From the NCBI RefSeq assembly GCF_015706575.1, contig NW_024037062.1, positions 7,746,811 through 7,810,810 of the forward strand: a stretch of 64,000 bases of DNA. Direction: 5' to 3'. Source of the DNA: Patiria miniata (Eukaryota; Echinodermata; Asteroidea; Valvatida; Asterinidae). Each line of letters begins with the position of its first letter. The stretch's first letter is position 1. The translations under genes were made by a program, and so were the position numbers. The notes below the pieces were generated by a model, which was not told the origin of the DNA, ran no database searches, and worked only from the letters and a program-made list of their open reading frames with translations. Shown in pieces: positions 47,601-59,600 of the stretch.

Positions 47601-50600
47601 GTATTCAACGATGACATAGAGTGGACCTGCCGAAATATAATCGATTGCATAATCGCTGACGGCTGAACAATGCTCAAGTCTGGTAGACTTCAAAATTTTT
47701 AAAAATGATTGTTGTCTTTACGGTGAGCCAGCTTACCTTTTTGCGTTGACGCACCCAAAAGCTTGACAACGTTTGGATGGCTCAGATCCTTGAGGAGGTT
47801 CATCTCGGTAATAAGATCTTGCAAGTCATCCGCGGAGTATGAACCTGAAGTGCAAAAACAGTAATCCTCAAGGCATTCCTTTGGTATTCTTGATACCGGC
47901 GTTACTTGTGGCCGGACTTGACATGTACTTGTGACCAATGTGATTGAAATTTACAATGCAAAAATTCCACATTACGTCATACAATATGAAAACCTCAAGT
48001 CCTCTATCAAGGTCTTCAGTCTCTGTTTGTGCTAACTAAACACTTGAATGAACTCTTTGTCAAATGACGGACTTCAACATCTAATGCTAGGTTCGCACAT
48101 TCCCAAATTATTGCCACGAATACCTCGATGTATCCCGAATACAAATTAATGATGGCATCATTCGCTGTTTGTAAGAACAATTTAAGAATGACACAAAAAT
48201 AATCACGAACTAGGAACGAATTGGAAGCCAAATCAAACCGATAGTTATGAATACAACAAGAATAAACCAGGAATTGAAATTAGTTCCCGAACCACCCCGA
48301 CAATTTTGAACATGTCCAAAATTATAAGATGGAATTTTTGCGCCGGGGTGATATAAATCAAATTAGGTTTTGCCCTTCACCAACGTTTAAACACTGTATA
48401 CTCAGTGTGTTACTTCCCGAGAGAAAGTTGAAAAAAATAACTCGGGTGGGACTCAAACCCACGACCTCCTGCTTTCTAGTGCAGATGTCTTACCACTCGA
48501 CCACCGAGCTAACGGGATCGTTTTGCCAGTTCGAATCTGGTGTAACACACCGAGTATACAGTGTTTACGTCGGTGAAGGGCAAATCCTAATTTGATGTCC
48601 AAAATTGTCGTGGCGCTTCCCGATCATCTTTCACCGAACTAACAGAATCATCCCGAGGCAGCCAAGAACAACTCCCAGATTTACTCAAGAATTGGTATAC
48701 ACTATTGACACTTACCTTTGAGCATTTTCACAGCTACCGTGGTGTACCCAGTGTGGCCCCGTAGGCTGAGTGCCTGCGCCCGCACCACGCAGCCAAACTC
48801 CCCCTCCCCAAGGACCTTGTCCAGCACAAGATTCCGGCGAGGAAACTCCCACTTTGGGTCGAACTAAAGACAAACAAGGACATTAAATAATTCTAGACAT
48901 TTTTCACTTTCTGGACACTGTCACGAGATTTCGGACGGATATAATCACCTACATGTATCCTGCATTGATGTACGCATGATACAGGTTGTCCCACACAAAA
49001 AACTTATTGCATGTGGGGTTTGGGAATATTTTCAAATTACCTCTTGAAGTCAGATAACCAGTCTACCATACAAACTTTATTTCATTGAACGGTGCATCTT
49101 AAGACGCACCGTTGGAAAGACCTTCTTTCGTTGATTACTTCAAAATGACAGCTTGCCAGAAAGAATAAATTCACAGGGAGTTTAGTCTCCTTACTATCTT
49201 TCAACCAAGTATGTTTTTCAACAATAATTACGCCAGTTACTTTTCGGATGGCTGCAAATGATGGATTATAGCTTTAATTCCATTTGTTAACAAACAAGAG
49301 TTATTTATGATCAAAAGTAGGACATGTTTTTTTTTTACACATAGTATATAAAACCTGCTCGAACAGGGGAAAAACAGTACAGACCTCAGTTTTTAACCGT
49401 GTGACGGAACCCTTGCTGAGGTGCAGCCCATCGTCCGAACACTCAGACAGCACCGAGTTGAGACGCGAGTCCGACCCCCCGATGACCACGGGCGGTTTGT
49501 AGTCCCGACTGGAGAAGAGCCGTCGGAGTGGGGAACCGCGACTGGCCCGTGTGTAGACGAGGACAGCAAAGGCGCACAACACCAAAAAAGCCATCACTAC
49601 CGCGATCAGGCTGTTGCAGTAGGTACACTCATCGGTGCCCGATCCGTCGGGCTGGGAGACTAAGAGGCTTGGGCTCACTGTTGTCAGAAGTGAATAGGGA
49701 ACCAGACCTATTGTGGTTGCTGCACATACAAAAAACACCAACGATTACGCGACTTTCATAATGCTGTCCGGTACCGTGCCTTGGGGAAAGTCAGTTCTGC
49801 GCAGTAGAACGTCCCTCGCCATTCTACATTTTGTGGCGTGGGTTCCAATCCCACCCAAGCTGATATTAGGCCATCAGCCTGGGGGTTTGGTCAGTATCAA
49901 ATCAGGGCATAAATGATTATAGTGCGCATGCGCAAGGTATACCGCCCCTAGAGTGGTAACAAGCATTTTGATGGCCATTTTGAAAAAAAAGGGTGATAAC
50001 ACCAAAAAAGCTGCCACCGCTGCAATGCTATCACATATTTTCCAATTCTGGAGGTGTATACCTTGTCAAAAATCACTACGACGATTATTCCCCTCATTTG
50101 ATACCGGTGGCCAAAATTGTGCATCGAGGCTGATGGCCTACTATATGTACATTGGCATTTTAGATTCTTTTCAATCGGGTTTCCCTTGAATATCATTCCT
50201 TGTAACTATTTCCCTTACCGAAAATCACCCCTCCCCCCAAAAAAAAATAATAATAATAAATATAAAATAAAATAGAAATAATCGCTTTGTATCAAGACAC
50301 AACTCAAATCCGATCCCACTCATTCGATTCAATCTTCTCCTATATAAAATTATGTTAAACGATGTTTGCAACATGAGCCTTGAATAATTGTTTCTACAAA
50401 AGAAGTCAAAACTGTTACACTGTGTACACCGAGATTCCAAATGCTACTCTAATTGAATGATGTTAAGTAAGTAGGCTACTTCCTGCCCCATGAAACAAAT
50501 TTGTTCACGATTTTCCAAAACCCGGCTTGGTTTTTAGCTGTGGATATCTGACTATAAAATATTTAGAAGCATTCGGCACGGTGTTAAATCGAAATAAAAA

Positions 50601-53600
50601 TATTCCACCTATTCGCTCTGTATTTCACAATGGGATCAATTTTTTTTAAGCTACAAAAAACTGAACGCCAGTGGTCTTACAAAATTGAGTTGAAGCTGGA
50701 ACGAGGCTGAGGTTTGTAAAACTGATCCTAAATTTGGTTGCGGAGGACAATATTTATTCCAGCTATATTTCTCACTCCTTTAGGCCATTTTACACATGCT
50801 CATTACTCTATATAGGCCATCAGCCTGGGGGTTTGGTCGGTATCGAATGAGGGAATAATAGTCATTGTGATTGTTGGCAAGGTATGCACCCCTGTAGTTG
50901 GAAAAATATGTGATAGCATTGCAGCGGTGGCAGCTTTTTGGGTGCTACATGTATCACTTTTTTTTTTTAAATGGCGACCAAAACATGCTTGTTGCCATAT
51001 ATAAGTAATCCGGTAACAAGCATATTGGCGGCCATTTTGAAAAAAAAATTAAAAGTGATAACACCCAAACAACTGCCACCGCTCACACTGCAAAGCTATA
51101 ACACTTCTAGGGGTCGTTCAGACACCGTTTTAAATTCCCTTAAAACACCGGTTGAACTCGATTCAGTGTAACTTTCTTGCTAAAACGATGTCTGAACGCT
51201 TTTTTATTTAGACCGAATCGAGTTAAACTCGAAGATAAAATGGCAACTTAAACCCCCTCGGAGGGAGGGTTTAGCAAATAACCAGAACGAGTTTATCTTC
51301 CAGTACGATGTCTGAACGGTTTTAGCTAAAACGCTGCCCGTTTTAGCCAGCGCAGTGACCCGGAGTTACATAACGCTTTCTCCGTGGCGCGCTTTTGTAT
51401 TAAGCAAACAATGTCCTTAATTCTCCGTCCGTAAAAAAAAAAATCCAATTTCAAGTCCAATTTCCGCAAGTTTTCTGACCACATGGTCCGAGTTTCACAT
51501 CGTGCTCACTCGCATGACAAACATTTAGATGCCAACGCAACAACCGCTAACCGGAGCATAATTATCATAATACACTAATATATTCAACTACCAGGAAAAC
51601 CTTGGCGTCGATTGGTCACTATTGCAACGTTAATATCACGTGTATTTTCACGTGACTGACATGTTGTGCGGGCAAGATGATGTGTTAAACTTTGAGTGAA
51701 ATCTGTTCAATGACGTCTTGTTTCGAACACTGGTTTTCGAACAACTTTTCAGAACATTTTTTATGTCTTTTGGCACCACGAAAGGTACAAAAAATAGCCC
51801 CCCAAAATGTAAACACAAATGGTGTACTATGTAAGGTCGATGTACGATACTTCCAAAAAATGGGGAAACTGCCGTGGTGGACAAGTGACTGTCGTCATGT
51901 TTACCGGCGTGCCACGCTACATGACCGGCCGGGGCTGCGATGTCAAACACGGCATGGCAACACGTATCACACGGTGAGGGGCTTGGACCACGTGTAGCGA
52001 ACTGTAAAAATGGAAGAGCCAAGGCTCTTTTTAGCGCGCGGTTTTTGCCGAGGCGGATGTTCTTCGTGACCTTAGAAACTGAGATAAACTACTTCGAGTT
52101 GAACTTTCTATATTTAAAACGATGTCTGGACGCTCGGTAGTTTTATTTTTACGACGGGCCTCCCGTGGTGAGCGACCGTTTTAACTTTTACCGTTTTAGC
52201 TAACACGATGTCTGAACATGGCCCTAGATGTGCATACGTTGCCAAAAATTGCTATGACAATTGCTCCTTTTGATCATTTGATACCGGTGGCCCAACTCAT
52301 GGATCGAAGCTGCATCAGGTGTTAGTGCTTCTAGTGGCTTTCCGAGTTAGGGCCTGTAAACTCGGAAAGAATACAGTACTTCTAGCCTTACACTCTTATC
52401 TTGTTAATCCCTTTGTCAACAAACTGTCCCCTGTTATCAGATAAAGCTGCTAATCCCCAGTCAATATCAGCTGTGTGACAGCACATGTGGCTTTATTACA
52501 CTAAGTGTTAGGGATTATAAAGCCACTGCTTGGACAAAGGATTAAGATAGATAAGAGGGCTGGCCAGTTTACAGTTTAGATTGACTGTTTTCTCTCGGAA
52601 GTTTCTAGTGGAGGTTACTCGCAATGGATAGCCTAATACGTACGATCAACACGTTGCTGCAGCATGGTGGTGTGTCGTTGCAAATTGACGGGTAGCCGTC
52701 TGTGCATACACATGCACCCCAGTCCATCGAAGTCACAGGAGCATGGGCCTATGGCGCTCTTGATGCCCACGTTGTTGCCATTTAGCGTCATAGAGAACAT
52801 TGAATTGGCACCCATTGTCTCTACATTTTCGGGGAAAAAAAGATAAATAAAAAGAGAATGAAACAAAACTAAAGGCAGTACATTTTGGGCATCTGCATGC
52901 AGCCTATATTAAAAACAATGCTTCTACTTTTAAATGCTTTTGCGGACAAAGAGATCCGCCCTTCGACTAGACTGGTTCCCGGTTTCCTTAATTATAGATT
53001 CTTATAGAAGCGGAAACTTGTCTTATCTGTGCAGCGAGAAAAAAATATTGCAGGGCTGCCAACAATGCCAAATCTGTAGGGAATTTATCTCAACAACGGC
53101 TGATTGTTATTGTTCAAATTAGCCTCATTCGTTTAAAAACCTCTGTATTATAAGCAACATAACAATTATTATCTATTTTGGTATTTACACTGGTAAAAAG
53201 TATGGACAATACGTATCAAAGTTGTTGGTCTTTGCCTATGCTCATGAAACATGCACCTTTGTGTTTGTCTATAAATAGCCACCACCATTCGGGCGATTCA
53301 CGATGCAGTGCGCCACCACGAGTTTGCCATGCAGAGTCAACTTTTCAAGTTTACGGTCGACAAAATATGGCCCATTTGAATGAGTGTCAGTAGAAAACTT
53401 GAGCTATTATGTTATAGATAGGAGCATAGCGTTTCTGCCGCCTTACAAAAAATCACCATATTGATACAAAGAAAAGAAAAGGGCAAACATATACTTGTAA
53501 TATACGCTTACGAAACTAATGACCGGAAAAAACGAACAATTTCAAATGTCCCGCGCTGCGAATTTGTCGACCATCTCCCACAATGCACTGGGAAAAATGA

Positions 53601-56600
53601 ACTCTCCGTGGCAAACTATTGGTGGTGCTCTGCACTGTGAATCGCCCGAATTAACCGCAATCGTAAAAATTTGAAGAGCATTTTAAGCTCTGGCTTCTAC
53701 ATGTTACTTGGCGGTCGGTCGGTCTGTAAGTCTGTTCCCGGAAAATTGACCAAAATAAGGACCCATCAGTTTCCCACAAAATGTATAACTACCAAAAAAA
53801 AAAAGGAAACAAATAGATTAAATACTTAACAGAAATTGTTTTATAACGATTTGGAAAGATGTTAATGAAAACTTCGTATTGGAAGCAAAAGATGCGCAGT
53901 AATGTAGTTATGTGGTGTTAATACCAAATAACTACAACTCTAGGTTTACATCTGAAGTTCCATATGTGCCATCGGCGTCGCATTTTGGGACGTCACATTT
54001 TTAAGCTCTGGCAGGGATTGTTTTGACAGAGTTCATGCAAGACTTTCATGCAAGACGGCCAGAGCCTATTGTGCACACGCATTTATGTGTTCATTTTCCG
54101 CGGGGAACCTTTGGTGGTGTCCTTTCTGTTGCCCACCTATGCAATCCTGCGGGCACAGCCGCGGATGAAGCCTTTCCAGATTGTCGCAGACGCCATCGGG
54201 GCAGGTCCTGAAGTCCGGCGAACACGTCGAGAAATCCTCGGAGCAGGCCTTTGTGTTTTGCTGCTCGCGCCACCTGCAGCGGCCGTCCGGTGCACCGATG
54301 CCGCAGGCGCTGACGCAGTCTTCCCTGGCATTGTGCCTGGAGCAAGTAGCTGAAGAGGCTTCTACAGAAGAGGGATAAATGTGATCCAACCATAGAGCTA
54401 TATTAAATTACTAGAGCTCTAACTCTTCATTCTTGCGCGGGGAGAAGCTTTGAAGCCGCTCTGGGCGCAGACATTTTGAATTTATGTGCGTGTTTGTGGA
54501 ACACAATCAAAAGATGGATTGAGTTTCTAAAGTGTACTCAAAATGCAACACGCAAGTAGAACGTACGCAAACAACTTATGCGCGTCATAACGGTTAAAAA
54601 AAGTCTCGGCGAAAAGCAACTGCAGCAGGGAGCTAAATGACACGCTCATTTGCTGATCGTGTGTTTCGGTTTGGGGCGCATTGGCTTCGATGACGCACCG
54701 ATATGGAATACAAACGCAGATATGCAAATAGACGTACAAAATACGTACACCATTTCTAGTTCTCCATAGGTTTTGTGTACAAACATGGATGCGCCCAGCA
54801 GGCATCACTTTGTACATGAGTTAGCGCTCTAGTAATTTAATATAGCTCTATGGATCCAACAGAACAAAATGAGGCACAAGTACATTTTAGTGACCTGCCT
54901 TTTAACAGAATCTGAAAATGGGAAACCAATATGACCAATCAACATTTTTACCAACAAAATACACTCAACCAAAAAAGAAAGTCCCCCTTCCGATACTTTT
55001 TATGTCTAACTCAAAGAATACTGCACTCATCTCGCTCAAATAACGACTAATCAGTACTGGAATTCCTTAGCAATCCAGCCATTGTCTTTATTTGGCCCGA
55101 AACAATAAGTGTAAGAAATTATGCAATTTATGACAAATAATATCGAAAAAAAGTTGCAAATTGAGTGTACACCACAACCTGCATGTGTATACAAAAGTGC
55201 AACTTTTTTCGGTATCATTGGTCATCAACTACATAATATCGTACATATTGTCACTGTTGTGGGCCAAATAAAGAGTATGGCTAAACTGCTACGGAATTTC
55301 TGTACTGATTAGTTGTTATTTGAGCGAGAGGTGCTCAGTAGTTTTTGAGTTAGACAAAAAGTATTGGAAGGGAATGGGTTGGGCTTTCTTTTTTGGTGAA
55401 GTGTATAAGATGTCAACCTGATTAATATATATCAAGTTTGTGAACGTTGTATATCCCTAGGTTGTTATTTTCCCCCCTTTCTTAATAAATGCTTGTCTAA
55501 AAGCTTTTGTTTTAATTTTTTTTTTCAATATACGTGTGTTTACGGTAAACCAATTTAATTCAAGGAAATTACCTAGATCGCAGTTTGGCCTTTGTTTGGC
55601 GTTACCTGCAAGAGTAAAAAAATTATACATAATGGTTTTTAATACCGAGCTGTTATAGCTTGTCATAACACCTCACCCACAGATTCTGTGTCTTGATTGG
55701 CCGAGAGCGAGTCACATGATACTTTCTATTTTTGCTATCTTTCAGTGCACGACCAAAAGTACTATACCCATAGCAACCAAAGTACTATACCATGATTAGC
55801 AACCAAAGTACTATTTCCACGGCACGGTATTTGTGTGTAAATGCATGCTGGTATGTTGCACGTAGCGCGTATTGTTCCAAAGAGAACGCGTCACAGAGTT
55901 GGGTTCAAACATTTCGTGAAGGGGTGGTTTGGAAGAGAGAAATACATTTTCCACCAATTTTGTATTGAAATTGAAGTTTATTTCAACTGTGTTCAGATTT
56001 AAATAATTTAAAATATTAAAATCAAGCAGAATCTGTGGGTGAAGTGTTGTAAAACAAATATTGAATGCTTCGCCTCGGGAAAATAGAATGCTCCATGGAT
56101 CACCGAGGGAGGCTAGTTTTACTACACCACTCGAAGCATTCAATATTTGTATACTATAACCGTATGAGCTATTTCAATCATCTAAGAATACAGCTGTGTG
56201 CCCAAAATTGCAATGTTATTGATGTACAGAAGAATGCTGAACAATTTTTTGAAGAAAAAAAAAAAATTTGAAAAAAGTCTTTATAATTACATGTACAGGT
56301 ATGTATTTATTATCAATCCTCCAAAGAAAGATTGACCTTTTCTATACAGGGTGTCTCAAAAAAAAGGTAACCCTACTTGAAAGGGTTATTATGGCCAGAC
56401 TATTTATCTACAAGCAAGAAGCAAGGTATCATCTGAAAGCTGAAGCTGTGCGCTTTTCAATGATACCTTGGGTTACATTCCAGAGTCACACATCATGGAG
56501 CACCATTGTCTTGAAGCTACAGCCTCGCAAAAAAACAAAGTTGTGGGTATTTCGGGACGCGCTTTATAGAGTACGAACATGTATAAAAATACAATCCAAA

Positions 56601-59600
56601 TGTTGGGCCAGGCGCGATTTGAACCCAGGCCAAAGCGGTGGAAGGCGAGGAAAGTACCACTATGCAAACTTGATTCCCCAACACCAAAAGTAACAGTGTA
56701 TATGAAGATTTTATTTGTGAGAATGTTTGAACGTCGTATTGAACTTACGCTCTCCTATGATCTCTATCTGCAATACCAGCTCGGCTTGGAGGCTTTCGCC
56801 ACGCCAACCGACCTGCCTTTGCACAACAGCCGTGTACCCTGTCAGGCTGCGGTTTGTAAGGGGCGAGGTATCGACCACGTAGACAAGCAATGAGGAGTGT
56901 TCAAGGCGAAGGAGGCCGCCATCTTGGATGAGGCTGGTGGGAGGCTGTCGCTGGAGGGCGTTTGCGGGTTCGCACGATGGGAATTCCAGATCCACGACCT
57001 GATCGTAAGAAAAACCCGGGCATGGAATTAGTGGAAAGGTATACATGTACAAGCATTACATTCACTGTGTGGACTTCCGAACAAAAGATGTCCACATAAA
57101 CAAGTTTTCAGATACATTGTGTGCCCACGTCCACACCCACACTTACAGTAGTATTTGGGGTTTATGGGGTACCACTATTGTTCGACCGTAATTCCCTTCT
57201 TTTGTTCTCCTTTGTCTCCTCAGAAATCTCAAAACCCATAGCGTTATGGTTATTGGGTACTTCAATTTCTAAAGACAGACTAAATTTGTCCCAAATGTTG
57301 CCCTTTGTTCCCGGTACCCCATAAGTGCCACTATGTAAGTGCACCCATCTTTGTAAACACCGGCAATTGTGGACCCCCTATTGTCCCTAATTTCACAGGT
57401 TTTTTTTAACAGCACGAAAAAAGGGAATGTCCACACTAGGTACATGTATGTAACGTCAACATGTGTGCGTTGGGACTAGCCAAACAGTGGGGATTCGAGG
57501 GCGCTGTTTGTTTTTGGGTAATTCCTTAAGCATTGGCCCAAATCAATAGCACCCTTCTTTTGTGTTCGCAACATCACAAATGTGACCTGCTGAGGCTAAA
57601 TGAGCCTTTCCGTAGTTAACTAGCTAATGGACTATACTCTCTAAATATGTTAAGATATTTGCAGTGTGTTGTAAAAAAAAATGTGAAAATGAGGACGCTT
57701 TTGAGGTTCGGGATTTTGTTTTGAGACACCCTGTGTTAATTTGTTTATTCTTACCCGTGTGTACAGGGAGGCGTTCCGGTGTAAGGTAAGGTTCAGGACA
57801 TGTTTCAGCAGCTGAATGTCAATCTGCACAGCTACAGCGACGTCCTGGGCGTGCGCTGATTGGCTGGTGTTGGCCGGGCCGTGTTGGCTTCCGTCCCGCA
57901 GATACACGGTGAGGGAGTGACGGGCCGCACAGCACCATGGGAAGGTTCGATTGAGCGTGAGCTCTGAAACAGAAAGCAAACACATCAACTCCATACATTT
58001 CTCTTTGCGAGAAGTTTTTCCGGGAAAATAGTGGCTGTCCCACCAAAATAAATATAGTTTCGACACAGGATACGGAAAACTAATTTGTTTTCCATTTGTG
58101 TATCGTCACCGATGCCACAAATTACATGTACATAATGCCAAAGTCCACTCACGTGTTACTGCATGAAAACCGCTATATGACAAATTTTTGTTTCATGAAG
58201 TAATACCTAGGTGTGTGCACGCACATCGGACACTGGCGCGAAAGATCTTCGTTTTCACTGTTACGGAAATACAATTTGGACCCAAAAAAGTTTTGAAACG
58301 TTTGACAGGATTGTACATGTAATTAATCCGTTCTCTTGTAGGACTACAAAAAAACAACTGGTGAAATAAAACGGGTGTTACTTTGTGTAAACGAAAATGG
58401 TACCGAGTTAGCGTACATTGTTCAATTGGCTCTGTAAAATACGTGTGAGTGGCGCACACTAAAGTCCACTCGAGTGTTACTTTGAGATCTTGGTGTCGTT
58501 GACGGTATGAGAAAAAGCACTACAGCATGCTACAACACCTTTTTTTTTATTGAACTAGTAGTTTGTACATGAAAGAGTCTACAACCATACCAAGTTTAAA
58601 GATATCGGTGGTTGAATTGTTTAGGTCAGAGGCAGCTTTTTGAGGGTTTAAGGCACTCAGTGTTTATCTTACCACCAATGATTTTCCCGCTGGACTGCTC
58701 CAGGGCTGCCGTTGGTGGCGTGCTCGTTGTTGGGATGAAAGCGTAGGCATCTTGGTGTTTTCCCGCCAACGAAACGCCAATCGTCTGCCAGTTCTGGACT
58801 CTTGGGTCGTTCGTCTGAATCCACACAAGGTGATCCCCCTTAAACCAGAATGAAATACTGTATGGTACTAGTCGGGCTGCGTTTGCGTATGCACGACTTT
58901 TAAATGTTTTTTTACGGCTGAAAATATAAGGCCACATTTTTACAGGCAAATTTCCATTGCAACCTCAACACTGTATAACAAAAAATTGATTAAATGCTGT
59001 TGGACAATGTTATTTGCCAAACACCGGTATGAAGGTACCCCATTGGTTCATTCGGATACAAATTGACCACTTATTGGGAAGAATTTGCCCAAGGGTGTCG
59101 GCAGTTGGTGTGTTGGGTTGATTGGGCAAAACACCAATCAATTTGCACACATTGTTTTAGTGTATACTTAACCTTTTCTGGACGTGGATACTCCACATTT
59201 TCCATGGCGTACCATTTCAGGAATTTTAAAGCGACAAGCATACAAACAAATACATCAACAAATACTGACAACCCAAACAAGAAAAGAACAAGCAAAAACG
59301 AAGTGGAAATTTTAGCTTGTGCAGGCAAGCATATCAGGTCATACTAGGTGTCGACTATCTAAAGTTAATAACCTCAAACAGGAACCCTATATATGGAAAA
59401 CAAAGTAGGCCTACTGTTTGCCAACAAGTTATGGAAGTCAATCAGACCCTTGAACTTACACCTAATTAAATTGTTTTCACCTAAGAGATTGCCTGGAACT
59501 AGTTGCATAGAAGTAGTTGTCAGGTATGTCACGGCCTTAAGCCTTAGTTGTGTTTTCACTGACCTTTGACCTGTTTTGTCTGACGCTGATGACGTACCAG

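Noticed and set aside
48439-48510. Functional tRNA gene
   Set aside because: The anticodon loop is 8 nt, the B box has a mismatch, and it lies within inverted-repeat arms.
56268-56693. 141-codon plus-strand frame
   Set aside because: It crosses a MITE and a SINE head and resembles no protein.
59565-59571. Alternative donor ACAG/gtcaaa for exon 59564-59787
   Set aside because: It would end in phase 2, while the next exon needs phase 0; AAAG/gtcagt also fits the donor consensus better.
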